A stretch of 64,000 bases of DNA from Mesorhizobium sp. M4B.F.Ca.ET.203.01.1.1 (lineage in GTDB: Bacteria; Pseudomonadota; Alphaproteobacteria; Rhizobiales; Rhizobiaceae): positions 62,001-126,000 of the forward strand of contig NZ_SRUO01000016.1 in NCBI RefSeq assembly GCF_004791025.1, in the 5' to 3' direction. The first letter of the stretch is position 1, and the number at the start of each line of letters is the position of its first letter. The notes under the pieces were generated by a model. That model did not search any database. It was given only the letters and a program-made list of their open reading frames with translations, and was not told the origin of the DNA. Both the position numbers and the translations under genes were made by a program. Below are positions 14,601 to 25,231 of this stretch, piece by piece.

Positions 14601-15428
14601 TTCATGACCATCGGCCGGCTGCCCAGCGACAGCGGCTTCTGCGCCGTCGTGCGCGACATCACGCAATGGAAGCGGGCCGAAGAGGACTTGACCCAGGCGC
14701 GCGCCGTGGCCGAGCGCGCCTCCTCGCAAAAGACGGATTTCCTGGCCCGTATCAGCCACGAGATCCGCACGCCGCTGAATGCCATCATCGGCTTTTCGGA
14801 GCTGATGGTGGACGAGAAGTTCGGCCCCGTCGCCAATGACCGCTATCGCGACTATCTGCGCGACATCAACCGCTCGGGCAATCATGTGCTCGACCTGGTC
14901 AACGACCTGCTCGACATCTCGAAGATCGAGGCCGGCCAGCAAGAGATGGACTACGAGGCGGTGTCGCTCAACGACACGCTGGCCGAGACGGTGGCGATGA
15001 TGCAGCCGCAGGCCAACCGCGAGCGCGTCATCATCCGCTCCAGCTTCGCCTCGCGGCTGCCGGAAGTGGTGGCCGACCTCAGGAGCGTGCGCCAGATCGC
15101 CCTCAACATCCTGTCGAACGCCATCCGCTACACGCAGGCCGGCGGCCAGGTGATCGTGTCCACCGCCTACGAGACCTCCGGCGACGTCGTCATGCGGGTG
15201 CGCGACACCGGCATCGGCATGAGCCAGGCCGAAATCGAGCAGGCGCTGAAGCCGTTCAAGCAGATCAATGCGTTGAAGCGCGGACGCGGCGACGGCACCG
15301 GCCTTGGGCTGCCGCTGACCAAGGCGATGGTGGAGGCGAACCGCGCGCGGTTCAGCATCACCTCGACACCCGGCGAAGGCACGCTGGTGGAAGTCGCCTT
15401 CCCCTCGACGCGGGTGCTGGCCGAATAA
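11616..15428 (+). CDS. PAS domain sensor histidine kinase of the PleC/DivJ/PdhS group
   Basis: 1270 aa, no obvious membrane segment. The N-terminal 200 residues contain a PAS-like fold (IWANGPGAAVFGHDDIEGI). Residues about 210-330 and 470-720 are long Ala/Pro/Glu-rich, probably disordered linkers, with a PAS-like unit between them (FVWRTDADGKFSALSPEF). Two further PAS units (about 780-890 and 905-1020) lead to the kinase core: His about 1046 in FLARISHEIRTPLNAIIGFS, then YRDYLRDINRSGNHVLDLVNDLLDISKIEAG, and an HATPase domain ending GDGTGLGLPLTKAMVEANR. The core strongly resembles the PleC/DivJ/PdhS kinases that control DivK and polarity in Rhizobiales. The CtrA-type site upstream supports a cell-cycle role. 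GGAGG lies about 13 nt before the ATG, slightly far. A hairpin follows the gene. Confidence 0.85.
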   Translation: MPPENYSFLDVAVLDAVRQRFAAGDAIAILSADLEQVIWANGPGAAVFGHDDIEGIIGASARLPLIARRQIMATSGFPQIGSDRAITLRLATGLSSRAVGFLASAVTMPDGEKAIMLALPAAQTGSRGAAEIASRAIGGFTEDGHFIAFIDAAGKVEAASDGFAALGILPETLAALVADVADDSDRIVKRLVPGGANSYPAGLARLTDTRHLLVVIDEAQLDDELPGEPQTDGPAAEALPVEVPSVAPEASQEPAPAKPDATAAPEVAKDVAIAHGDKAADPAAQRPKAVAGETQPQHDHWYFNAGGDEARHREPASGKAEAPAETPKQDGAAAAPAAEPAADRTIDRSAPPLRFVWRTDADGKFSALSPEFADIVGKPAADVIGRRFKDVATTFGLDATGEIAGLLERRDTWSGRSVLWPVAGTDLKIPVDLAALPVYGRSRAFEGFRGFGVARAGDAVVDPEAIGMALVPNGGAPAASEPAVKEPVAEAPKPADPFKGEVPALTIVPKPERRFADKVIRLAEHRQPANDKGLSTLERSAFREIGERLKKDSSGPSEPPPAPREANPPAASSVETAQAEQPVAHEASVDADATTPVNAADETRDQANAADDEPVSAEAPAELAEPPEDDAEDEKDLARLDGEPGEAAEEPAAGQVTPPPVSGSLLDYAGREDQTDQLAGGAPAVEPEAARAAEAPPASAPQDADDSMTADDFRDAQDSEEWARSDEDATAHVDADAKTPAIERPRLLAPPLKLDGFVPSAFSTGEETRAPDTSILGKLPVPLIIHSGDALHYANDEFLHLTGYDTLDELTDAGGLGALFADPYAQSEDGTADESDRALRLKTRDGQEFPIDAILRAVPWRAGKALMLVVRRSGEEDAAPAHFSAANDEPTQQPDVSELKSRIAEMRTIIDTATDGVVLIGRDGNIRSISRPAEALFGFDSDEVAGKPFASLFAIESQRAARDYLSGLSEPGVASVLNDGREVIGRESQGRFIPLFMTIGRLPSDSGFCAVVRDITQWKRAEEDLTQARAVAERASSQKTDFLARISHEIRTPLNAIIGFSELMVDEKFGPVANDRYRDYLRDINRSGNHVLDLVNDLLDISKIEAGQQEMDYEAVSLNDTLAETVAMMQPQANRERVIIRSSFASRLPEVVADLRSVRQIALNILSNAIRYTQAGGQVIVSTAYETSGDVVMRVRDTGIGMSQAEIEQALKPFKQINALKRGRGDGTGLGLPLTKAMVEANRARFSITSTPGEGTLVEVAFPSTRVLAE

Positions 15429-15447
15429 CGCGCTGCCGGAAAAAGAA

Positions 15448-15468
15448 AAGGCGTCCACCGGACGCCTT
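15448..15468 (-). terminator. intrinsic terminator for the acetoacetyl-CoA synthetase transcript (possibly two-way)
   Basis: Perfect 9-bp stem AAGGCGTCC/GGACGCCTT with a 3-nt loop. On the minus strand it is followed by TTCTTTTT, the normal arrangement for terminating the leftward gene that stops at 15677. On the plus strand it directly follows the kinase but has no T-run. Confidence 0.7.
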
Positions 15469-15676
15469 AAGGATGGGATTGCTGTCACAACGGGGGCTTG
15501 AGCGAATCTGAACCTCAGGGGACGAGGAACGGGATTTCTCCCTCAAGTTACATGCGACTATCGGCGCCGGCCCTTAACAAATCCTTACCCGCCGGGCGGA
15601 AAATTTACGAATGTGTACCACTCATGAAATCTAGGTAAATTCGGCCGACATATTTTGTTTACCATTGCGGAGATGG

Positions 15677-17635
<1,959 letters not shown>

Positions 17636-17898
17636 GGTCGTTCCTCCCAAGAACGCGTCGCGTTTGCGGCAGTTAAGCTCAATGCCGCGACCGTCGTTGT
17701 CCCAAAACCGGCGCATAATTTCGGCGACGGTCGGTGGCAGGCTTATGCATACCGCAGCGCAGCAGAGCAAGATTTTGTTCGGCCAGCACCTCCAGAGTGT
17801 GCGCAAATGCCATCGCCGGGCCATAAAGACTTGAAATGCGTCGGCGCTGGGTTACACCCGTCGGGCGATTTGTCGGCAATGGAAGCATATAGGGCGAT

Positions 17899-19773
17899 AT
17901 GCCATCATCTTTGATCCGTCGCGGAGTATGGGCGGTCGGCGTTGCCGTGCTCGTCATCGCGCTGGTCGTCGCCGCGCTGCCGCTGATAGCCTCGACCCGC
18001 ATCGTGCGCGACCGCATCGCCTGGGAGATGAGCGCCTGGAGCGGTTTCAGGGTCACCATCGACGGCTCGCCGCGCATCGAGGTGTGGCCGACCTTCCGCG
18101 CCATCCTGACCGACGTGACGCTTTCGCAATGGACCGAGACCGACGCGCCGCCGGTGATCGAGGCCGAACGGGTCGAGGTCGATCTTTCCGCCATGGCGGC
18201 CCTGCAAGGCGACGTCGTGTTCTCGACGGCCAGGCTGGTGCGGCCGACGATCAGGGTCCAGCGCACCGCCAAGGGCCTCTTCCTGCCAGCCATCCCGACC
18301 GGCGGCCGCATCACGCGCTCGATCGACACAGCGCGAGGCCTCGTCACCGCCAACCCGCAAAAACCCGATCTCGGCAAATTGCCCTCCGACCCGTTCGGCA
18401 CCGTCGAATTCCGCGACGGCCGGGTGGTGGCCTCTATCGGCGGCAAGGAGCAGGAGATCCTCAGCAGCCTGTCCGGCCAGGCGAACTGGGCGGCGATGAA
18501 CAGCAATGCGACACTGACGGCGACGGGGATCTGGCGCGGCGAAAGCGTCGCCGTCGACTTCGCATCGGCCAAGCCGCTGGTGTTTTTCGCCGGGGGCGCA
18601 GCCCCGATCACACTGTCCTTCAAGGCTGCGCCAGCAAGCTTCTCCTTCGATGGCATCGCTTCGATGTCGGACAACGCCTATTTCGACGGCCAGGCAAAGT
18701 TCGCGGCGCCCTCGCTGCGGCGCGTGCTTGAGTGGTCGCAGGCCGGCATCGCGCCCGGCGCGGCGATCGGAGCGGTCTCGGTCGCTAGCAAGGTGACGGC
18801 GGCGGCCGGCCGGGTGAAGTTCGAAAACACCACGGTGGCGCTCGACAACAATCCGGGAATGGGGGCGCTGGACTTCTCCTTCAGCGAAGCGCTCCCGGTT
18901 ATCTCCGGCACGCTGGCCTTCGACACGCTCGACCTCAGGTCGTTCCTCTCCGCCTTCACCCCGATCACGCCGACCGGTGAAGCCGGCCCCGGCGAGATCG
19001 ACACCAGCTTCGCCGACAAGATCAATCTCGACCTTCGCCTGTCGGCGGCGCACGCCACCGCCGGGCCGGTCCAGCTTGCCGACGTTGCCGCCACGGCGCA
19101 GGTCAAGAACGGGCTCGCCGTCTTCGACATTTCCGACGCCTCCGCCTTCGGCGGCAATATCCAAAGCAGCCTGCGCTTCGACCGCAAGCCCGAGGGCACG
19201 CAGGTCGAGATCCGGCTTCTGGCTTCCGACGTCGATGGCGGCGCGTTCGCCACCGCGGCGGGAATGACACGATTGGTGCCTGTCGGGACGGCAACCGTTT
19301 CGGTCATCCTCAAGGGGCCGGGCAGATCCTGGAATTCCATCTTCGAAAATGCCGACGGATCGGTCTCAGCGACCGTCGGACCGGGCGCCCTCACCAGGCT
19401 CAACCTGCCGGCCTTCCTCAAACATACCGAGCAGGGCGGTTTCTTCGCGCTTGACGACGTTGCCGACGGCACGCTGCCGATCGATGGCGCCGAGATCAAG
19501 GCCAGCATCTCCAAGGGCGTGGCGCGGCTCGACAAGGCCGAAGCCAATTCGGCGAAATCCAAGATCTGGCTGTCCGGCATCGCCTCCTATGCCGGACGCG
19601 GGCTGGCGCTGTCGGGCGGTGTCACCCCGAGCGGACAGCCGGCGCAGCAGCAGCCTAGCGGCCAGCCGACCAGTCAGCCTCCCCAGGCTCCCAACCAGTC
19701 GCTGTTCTTCGTCGGCGGCACCTGGAGCACGCCATTCATCTCGCCGATCAGCCGCGGCGTTTCCGGCGAGTAA
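17899..19773 (+). CDS. AsmA family protein
   Basis: 624 aa. An N-terminal membrane helix (about 10-32, VWAVGVAVLVIALVVAALPL) anchors the protein in the inner membrane; the rest is periplasmic, beta-rich, with the AsmA N-terminal pattern (VRDRIAWEMSAWSGFRVTIDG, then P-R-I-E-V-W-P-T-F-R-A-I-L-T-D-V) and the AsmA_2-like C-terminal region (ADGSVSATVGPGALTRLNLPAFL). The end (about 605-625) is Gln/Pro/Ser rich. AsmA proteins are related to bridge-like lipid carriers and affect outer membrane lipid balance. Divergent from acetoacetyl-CoA synthetase, convergent with the pot operon 24 nt away, and apparently monocistronic. Confidence 0.85.
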   Translation: MPSSLIRRGVWAVGVAVLVIALVVAALPLIASTRIVRDRIAWEMSAWSGFRVTIDGSPRIEVWPTFRAILTDVTLSQWTETDAPPVIEAERVEVDLSAMAALQGDVVFSTARLVRPTIRVQRTAKGLFLPAIPTGGRITRSIDTARGLVTANPQKPDLGKLPSDPFGTVEFRDGRVVASIGGKEQEILSSLSGQANWAAMNSNATLTATGIWRGESVAVDFASAKPLVFFAGGAAPITLSFKAAPASFSFDGIASMSDNAYFDGQAKFAAPSLRRVLEWSQAGIAPGAAIGAVSVASKVTAAAGRVKFENTTVALDNNPGMGALDFSFSEALPVISGTLAFDTLDLRSFLSAFTPITPTGEAGPGEIDTSFADKINLDLRLSAAHATAGPVQLADVAATAQVKNGLAVFDISDASAFGGNIQSSLRFDRKPEGTQVEIRLLASDVDGGAFATAAGMTRLVPVGTATVSVILKGPGRSWNSIFENADGSVSATVGPGALTRLNLPAFLKHTEQGGFFALDDVADGTLPIDGAEIKASISKGVARLDKAEANSAKSKIWLSGIASYAGRGLALSGGVTPSGQPAQQQPSGQPTSQPPQAPNQSLFFVGGTWSTPFISPISRGVSGE

Positions 19774-19797
19774 GTTCGCGCCTGACCCCGACGCCCC

Positions 19798-20616
19798 CTA
19801 CCCGCGCTGCGCAGCCTGCTCGTCGCGCTGACGCTGGACCTCGCGCCGCTTGTTGGCGACAGAGGCGATGATGACGCCGACGGCGACGACCGCGATCAGG
19901 ATGGTGCAGGCGGCGTTGATTTCGGGCGTCACGCCGAGACGGACCTGGCTGTAAATCTTCATCGGCAGCGTGGTGGCGCCCGGCCCTGAGGTGAAGGAGG
20001 CAATGACCAGATCGTCGAGCGACAGCGTGAAGGCCAGCATCCAGCCGGAGATGATCGCCGGCAGGATGACCGGCAGTGTGATGTGGAAGAATGTCTTCAC
20101 CGGCGGCGCGCCGAGATCCATCGCCGCCTCTTCAAGCGACCGGTCGAAGGAAACCAGGCGCGACTGCACGACGACGGCCACGAAGCACATGGTGAAGGTG
20201 ATGTGGGCGAGCGTCACGGTCAGGAAGCCGCGGTCGAGGCCGACGGCGACGAAGAGCAGGAGCAGCGACAGGCCGGTGATGACTTCCGGCATGACCAGCG
20301 GCGCAAAGACCATGCCGGAAAACAGGATGCGCCCCCTGAAGCGCGTGTAGCGCGTCAAGGTGATGGCCGCCAGCGTGCCAAGCACGGTGGCCACGGTGGC
20401 CGAGATGACGCCGACGCGCGCCGTCACCCATGTGGCGTCCATCAGGCCCTGATTGTGGAACAGCGATACGTACCATTTGGTCGAGAAGCCGCCCCAGACG
20501 GTGACCAGCTTCGATTCGTTGAAGGAAAAGACGATGAGCAGCACGATCGGCAGATAGAGGAAGGCAAAGCCGAGCACGACCGAGGTGATGTTGAAGCGGC
20601 TCCAGGTGGCGTTCAT
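19798..20616 (-). CDS. potI: ABC transporter permease, putrescine/spermidine type (PotI-like)
   Basis: 272 aa with about six membrane helices. The coupling motif recognised by the ATPase is visible as EEAAMDLGAPPVKTFFHITLP. The start is the ATG at 20616, which overlaps the stop of the upstream permease (ATGA), the usual translational coupling of potH-potI. An N-terminal extension to 20745 is merely the upstream gene in another frame. Last gene of a potF-potG-potH-potI operon on the minus strand. It forms the inner membrane channel with the PotH-like subunit. Polyamine specificity is inferred from the whole operon. Confidence 0.9.
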   Translation of the reverse strand: MNATWSRFNITSVVLGFAFLYLPIVLLIVFSFNESKLVTVWGGFSTKWYVSLFHNQGLMDATWVTARVGVISATVATVLGTLAAITLTRYTRFRGRILFSGMVFAPLVMPEVITGLSLLLLFVAVGLDRGFLTVTLAHITFTMCFVAVVVQSRLVSFDRSLEEAAMDLGAPPVKTFFHITLPVILPAIISGWMLAFTLSLDDLVIASFTSGPGATTLPMKIYSQVRLGVTPEINAACTILIAVVAVGVIIASVANKRREVQRQRDEQAAQRG

Positions 20617-21584
20617 CTGCCCTGCTCCTGCGCGCGCGCCTGGGCCTGCTGGAAGAGCATGATCGGCACGATCAGCAGCAGCAGCAGGATGACGGCGACG
20701 GCCGACGAAACCGGCCAGTCGCGATTGGCGAAGAACTCGTTCCACAAGGTCTTGCCGATCATCAGAGTCTGCGAACCGCCGAGCAGGTCGGGAATGACGA
20801 ACTCGCCGACCGCCGGGATGAAGACCAGCAGGCAGCCGGCGATGACGCCGGGCAGCGACAGCGGGAAGGTGATCTTCCAGAAGGCGCTGGTCGGCGGGCA
20901 GCCGAGGTCCTTGGCGGCCTCGATCAGCGAATAGTCCATCTTCTCCAACGACGAATAGAGCGGCAGCACCATGAACGGCAGGTAGGAATAGACGATGCCG
21001 ATGAAGATCGCCGTGTAGGTGTTGAGGATGATCAGCGGCTGGCTGATGACGCCGGTGGCGAGCAGCAGCTGATTGAGCAGGCCCTCCGGCTTGAGGATAC
21101 CGATCCAGGCGTAGACGCGGATCAGGAACGAGGTCCAGAACGGCAGGATCACCAGCATCAGCAAGGTCGGCCGGATCGTCGCCGGCGCACGCGCCATGCC
21201 GTAGGCGATCGGATAGCCGACGATCAGCGTCAGCACCGTCGAGATCGCGGCGATGATCAGGCTGGTCACATAGGCGTTGAAGTAGAGCGCGTCCTCGGTC
21301 AGCCAGGTGTAGTTGTCGACGCCGAGCTGCTTCAGTTGGCCGAAGAAGCCGGAAATGCCGCCGCTGAAGTCGAGCACCGGCGTGTAGGGCGGCATCGCGA
21401 TCGCCGTCGTCGATAGCGAGATCTTGAAGACGATGACGAACGGGATGAGGAAGAAAAACAGCAGCCAGAGATAGGGGACGATGATGACCAGGCGGTTGAC
21501 GAAGGCCGAACCCAGTCTGGCCAGCGGGGATTTGGCGGCATCGGCTGCCGGTGAGGTTGTTTCAGCGGTGGCGGCGCTCGACAT
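20613..21584 (-). CDS. potH: ABC transporter permease, putrescine/spermidine type (PotH-like)
   Basis: 323 aa, six predicted helices; the first spans IIVPYLWLLFFFLIPFVIVF. The long first periplasmic loop (VLDFSGGISGFFGQLKQLGVDNY) is typical of PotH. EAA motif: EAAKDLGCPPTSAFWKITFP. It starts 8 nt after the stop of the ATPase gene and overlaps the next permease by 4 nt, so the two form the translocation pore together. Confidence 0.9.
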   Translation of the reverse strand: MSSAATAETTSPAADAAKSPLARLGSAFVNRLVIIVPYLWLLFFFLIPFVIVFKISLSTTAIAMPPYTPVLDFSGGISGFFGQLKQLGVDNYTWLTEDALYFNAYVTSLIIAAISTVLTLIVGYPIAYGMARAPATIRPTLLMLVILPFWTSFLIRVYAWIGILKPEGLLNQLLLATGVISQPLIILNTYTAIFIGIVYSYLPFMVLPLYSSLEKMDYSLIEAAKDLGCPPTSAFWKITFPLSLPGVIAGCLLVFIPAVGEFVIPDLLGGSQTLMIGKTLWNEFFANRDWPVSSAVAVILLLLLIVPIMLFQQAQARAQEQGR

Positions 21585-21592
21585 GATCGCCT

Positions 21593-22732
21593 CTACCGTG
21601 CCAGCACGACGCCGGCGTCGGGCCGGAAGGAGACCCAGGCGCGATCGTTCCAGGTCAGCGGATCCTCGCTGACGCGCGAGGCGTTCATGGCGCTCGCGCG
21701 CACCATCTGTCCGTCGTCGAGCCGGATGTGATAGACGGTCATGTCGCCGAGATAGGCGACGTCATAGACCTCGCCTTCAAGCGCGTTGACCGCATCGGCC
21801 GGCTTCTTCGATGAAACCTTGATCTTCTCCGGCCTGATGGCGAAGACGATGTCGGCGCCGGCGGCGGTATTGCCGCCATTCTCGACGACGATCTGGGCTC
21901 CGGTCGCCCCGGTGATGCGCGTCGTGTTCGCCGCCCGCTCGGCGACCTTGCCCTCGAACATGTTCACGTTGCCGACGAAATGCGCCACGAAGCGGGAGGT
22001 GGGGGCCTCATAGACTTCCGCCGGCGTCGCGACCTGCATCACCTCGCCCTTGTCCATGATGGCGATGCGGTCGGCCATGGTCATCGCCTCTTCCTGGTCG
22101 TGGGTGACGACGACGAAGGTGAGGCCGAGCTCCTGCTGCAGGTCCATCAGTTCGAATTGTGTTTCCTCGCGCAGCTTCTTGTCCAGCGCGCCAAGCGGCT
22201 CGTCCAGCAGCAGAACCTTGGGGCGCTTGGCGACCGAGCGGGCGAGCGCGACGCGCTGGCGCTGGCCGCCCGACAATTGGTGCGGCTTGCGCTTGGCGAA
22301 CTGCTCGAGCTTGACCAGCTTCAGCATCTCGGCGACGCGCTTTTCGATGTCGGGCTTGGGCATGCCTTCCTGCTTGAGGCCAAAGGCGATGTTGTTCTCG
22401 ACCGTCATGTGCGGGAACAGCGCATAGGACTGGAACATCATGTTGACCGGCCGCCGATAGGGCGGGATGCCGCGCAGGTCCTGGCCATCGAGCAGGATGC
22501 GCCCGGCGGTCGGCTCCTCGAAACCGGCAAGCATCCTCAAGAGCGTCGACTTTCCGCAGCCGGAGGCGCCGAGCAGCGCGAAGAACTCGCGCTCGAAGAT
22601 GGTCAGCGACAGGTTGTTGACGGCGATGAAGTCACCGAACTTCTTGGTGACATTGTCGAACTGGATGTATGGCTTGGCGTTCGGGTCGTTCCATGGCGCG
22701 AAGTCCCTGCGGATGCTGCCAAGCGATTTCAT
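21593..22732 (-). CDS. potG: ABC transporter ATP-binding protein, putrescine type (PotG-like)
   Basis: 379 aa. Walker A GASGCGKST, Q-loop FQSYALFPHMTVENN, signature LSGGQRQRVALARS, Walker B VLLLDEPLGALD, H-loop VVTHDQEEA, then a C-terminal TOBE region of about 120 aa. The N-terminal extension with PWNDPNAKPYIQFDNVTKKFG is typical of PotG. The start at 22732 (GGAGTGGGGAAC ahead) is preferred over 22765. Powers the PotHI pore on the cytoplasmic side. Between it and potF lies a very strong hairpin that probably lowers expression relative to the binding protein. Confidence 0.92.
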   Translation of the reverse strand: MKSLGSIRRDFAPWNDPNAKPYIQFDNVTKKFGDFIAVNNLSLTIFEREFFALLGASGCGKSTLLRMLAGFEEPTAGRILLDGQDLRGIPPYRRPVNMMFQSYALFPHMTVENNIAFGLKQEGMPKPDIEKRVAEMLKLVKLEQFAKRKPHQLSGGQRQRVALARSVAKRPKVLLLDEPLGALDKKLREETQFELMDLQQELGLTFVVVTHDQEEAMTMADRIAIMDKGEVMQVATPAEVYEAPTSRFVAHFVGNVNMFEGKVAERAANTTRITGATGAQIVVENGGNTAAGADIVFAIRPEKIKVSSKKPADAVNALEGEVYDVAYLGDMTVYHIRLDDGQMVRASAMNASRVSEDPLTWNDRAWVSFRPDAGVVLAR

Positions 22733-22768
22733 GTTCCCCACTCCGTCCTTTTGTCTTGCCCCCAAAGA

Positions 22769-22802
22769 GCACGACCCCGGCGGCCTGCCGCCGGGGTCGT
22801 GC
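22769..22802 (-). terminator. 16-bp perfect inverted repeat between potF and potG (attenuating / mRNA-stabilising hairpin)
   Basis: Arms 22769-22784 and 22787-22802 are exact reverse complements (16 bp, GC-rich) with only CT between them. There is no T-run, so it is not a classical full terminator. Its place directly after a periplasmic binding protein gene fits the known arrangement in which a hairpin protects the upstream mRNA and reduces downstream expression. Confidence 0.65.
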
Positions 22803-22810
22803 CGATTTGC

Positions 22811-23908
22811 CTACTGGCCGGTCACGATCTTGGTCCAGGTGCGCGTGATGACGCGCTGGGTCTTCGGATCGTAGGGCTGGACGGTGTAGAGCTTCTCCAG
22901 GGTCGCCGCGTCCGGATAGACCGCCGGGTCGTCCAGAAGCGCCTTGTCGACGAACTGCTGCGAGGCCTTGTTGCCGTTGGCATAGAGCACCGCATTCGAC
23001 GACTTCGCGATCACCTCCGGCGTCATCATGTAGTTGAGGAACTCATGCGCTTCGGCGACATGCGGCGCGTCGGCGGGGATCGCCATCTGATCGAACCACA
23101 TCTGGGCGCCTTCCTTCGGCACCGAGTAGCCGATCTCGACGCCCTGCTTGGCCTCGACGGCGCGGTTGCGCGCCTGGAAGACGTCGCCCGACCAGCCGAC
23201 AGCCAGGCAGATGTCGCCATTGGCGAGCGCGTTGATGTACTCCGACGAATGGAACTTGCGGATATAGGGCCGCACCTTCAGCAACGCTTCCTCGGCCTTG
23301 GCGATCTCGTCGGGAGAGGTGCTGTTGGGGTCGAGGCCGAGATATTTCAGCGCGGCCGGGATGATGTCGGCCGGCGAATCCAGCACATAGACGCCGCAAT
23401 CCTTCAGCTTGGCCAGATTGTCCGGATTGAAGAACACGTCCCAGCTGTCGATCTTGTCGGTGCCAAGCGCTGCCTGCACCTTCTTGATGTTGTAGCCGAG
23501 GCCCACCGTGCCCCACATGTAGTTGATGGAGTACTCGTTACCGGGGTCGTATTTGGCGGTTCTTTCCGAAACCGTGTCCCACATGTTGGAGAGGTTCGGC
23601 AGTTTCGATTTGTCGAGCTTCTGGAAAACGCCGGCCTGGATCTGGCGGGCAAGGAAATTGCCGCTCGGCACGACGACGTCATAGCCGCTGCCGCCAGCCA
23701 GCAGTTTGGTTTCCAGGATTTCGTTGGAATCGAAGGTGTCATAGACGACCTTGATGCCGGTCTTCTTGGTGAAGTCTTCGATGATCGTCGGGTCGATATA
23801 ATCGGACCAGTTGAAGACGTTGACGACGCGGTCCTCGGCGTGACCGGCAGGCGTCAAAAGCGCCAGAAATACGGATGTCGCCGAAAGCCAGAGCGCTTTG
23901 CGGATCAT
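22811..23908 (-). CDS. potF: periplasmic polyamine-binding protein (PotF-like)
   Basis: 365 aa. Signal peptide about residues 1-24 (MIRKALWLSATSVFLALLTP, cut near GHA-ED). The mature start VVNVFNWSDYIDPTIIEDF is the hallmark of PotD/PotF polyamine-binding proteins. Later motifs YDVVVPSGNFLARQI and SINYMWGTVGLGYN, a conserved W-S-G-D-V-F stretch and GAQMWFDQMAIP are typical of the putrescine-binding branch. The start at 23908 has AAAGGAGAAC ahead. First gene of the potFGHI operon. Putrescine is the likely ligand, supported by the puuA/puuB-like genes 8 kb away; spermidine cannot be excluded. Confidence 0.92.
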   Translation of the reverse strand: MIRKALWLSATSVFLALLTPAGHAEDRVVNVFNWSDYIDPTIIEDFTKKTGIKVVYDTFDSNEILETKLLAGGSGYDVVVPSGNFLARQIQAGVFQKLDKSKLPNLSNMWDTVSERTAKYDPGNEYSINYMWGTVGLGYNIKKVQAALGTDKIDSWDVFFNPDNLAKLKDCGVYVLDSPADIIPAALKYLGLDPNSTSPDEIAKAEEALLKVRPYIRKFHSSEYINALANGDICLAVGWSGDVFQARNRAVEAKQGVEIGYSVPKEGAQMWFDQMAIPADAPHVAEAHEFLNYMMTPEVIAKSSNAVLYANGNKASQQFVDKALLDDPAVYPDAATLEKLYTVQPYDPKTQRVITRTWTKIVTGQ

Positions 23909-23979
23909 GTTGTTCTCCTTTGGTGAGTGTTCCGTCGCCAATCCGTCGCGGTGTCCGCGCGGCTGGGCTTTTGCTTCAG

Positions 23980-24007
23980 ATTATTGAGCTTTCCGGGGAG
24001 CGACAAG
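23980..24007 (-). promoter_or_regulatory. candidate potF promoter
   Basis: Minus strand CTTGTC (24007-24002), 16-nt spacer, AATAAT (23985-23980), about 70 nt before the potF start. The -35 is one base from the rhizobial housekeeping CTTGAC. The rest of the 360-base gap up to 24268 holds no gene I recognise; a 6-bp hairpin at 24140-24158 has no T-run. Confidence 0.38.
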
Positions 24008-24268
24008 CGCGAACAGCCGGCATAGGGGCGGTGCGATGCGGAGCCGGAAAAAGCTTTGGGCCGTTGCCGTGGCCTGGGGGGTGTGCCGACGTCGTCAGAG
24101 GCTTTCGCCATGGCGCGGGCAGGGATACAACGATGTGGTCCGGTCCCGATCAGACCGGCATTGAGACTTGGCAAGATACGCCTGTCTTGTTGTTGCCGTG
24201 CTCTTAGCCTGCCCGCCCGGCAGCGACGTTGTCAATGGCTCATCGCGCGCTTTGGCGCCTGCGCTTCA

Positions 24269-25231
24269 TCAATTCGGAGACGGCACGCCGGTGACGCCCG
24301 GCCGCTCGGGCCGCGCCTGGCGCTTGAACTCGAGAGCGATGTGGACGAGGAGCGCGGCGACGACGACCGCGCCGCCGACAATCGTGCGCGCCGATGGCAC
24401 CTCGGAATGCACGAGCCAGACCCAGATCGGGCCGAGGATCGGCTCGAACGTGCCAAGCAGTGCCGCCATCGCCGCCGGAACGAGACGGGCGCCGGTGGCG
24501 AAGAAGGCAAGGCCGACGCCAAGATTGAGGACGCCGAACGCAAACAGGAAAGCCATGTCGCGACTGGACACGGCGAACTCCGACGCCTGGGATGCGGCAA
24601 AGGCACAGGCGAGCAGCGCAGCGAGGCAGTTGGCCGGCGTCATGCGCACATGGGCGAAGCGCCGGGTGATCACGGTGGCGATCGAGAACATGCAGGCGAT
24701 GAGCAGCGCCAGGCCATCGCCGATGGGAGACACCGCGCCATCGAGCGATTCCGAGACCATGATGGCGACGCCGGTGATGACGGCGGCGATCGCCACCCAG
24801 GTCGCCGTCGCCACCCGCTCGCGAAACACCACCCAGGCAAGCAGTGCCGCCAGCAGCGGCACGCCGGCCTGCATCAAGAGGATGTTTGCGACCGTGGTGT
24901 AGGAAAGCGCCACGATGAACGAGGTCGACGCGGTGGCGAAGCATACCGCCACGGCAAGGCCCGGCAGGCCCATGTCGCGAAACAATCTCAGCGTGCCCCG
25001 CCAGCCGTCGCGCCAGGCCATGAAGCAGAGCAGAAACGCCACCGCCCAGAGAGAGCGCCAGAACACGATCGTCCAGTTGTCGGTGACGTCGATGAAACGG
25101 GCGATGGTGCCGCCAAAGCTCCACATCAGCGCCGACAGGAACACCAGCAGCATGCCGACGCGCTCCTCGCCGGGAGAGATGGCCGGGCGCGGCGGGACGG
25201 CTGGCGAAGCTGGCGATGCGGCGTCGGTCAT
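24269..25231 (-). CDS. DMT superfamily transporter (EamA family)
   Basis: 320 aa with ten predicted membrane helices in two EamA repeats (first begins VGMLLVFLSALMWSFGGTIARF, second near IGDGLALLIACMFSIATVIT). Exporters or importers of metabolites in the drug/metabolite transporter superfamily; the substrate is not predictable. The start at 25231 (MTDAAS) gives the usual N terminus; upstream in-frame extension to 25444 encodes an atypical Arg/Cys-rich stretch. No strong ribosome binding site is visible at 25231, so the start remains uncertain. Monocistronic. Confidence 0.85.
   Translation of the reverse strand: MTDAASPASPAVPPRPAISPGEERVGMLLVFLSALMWSFGGTIARFIDVTDNWTIVFWRSLWAVAFLLCFMAWRDGWRGTLRLFRDMGLPGLAVAVCFATASTSFIVALSYTTVANILLMQAGVPLLAALLAWVVFRERVATATWVAIAAVITGVAIMVSESLDGAVSPIGDGLALLIACMFSIATVITRRFAHVRMTPANCLAALLACAFAASQASEFAVSSRDMAFLFAFGVLNLGVGLAFFATGARLVPAAMAALLGTFEPILGPIWVWLVHSEVPSARTIVGGAVVVAALLVHIALEFKRQARPERPGVTGVPSPN

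Noticed and set aside
24140..24158. Hairpin CCGGTC/GACCGG as terminator of the EamA gene
   Set aside because: Short stem and no T-run.
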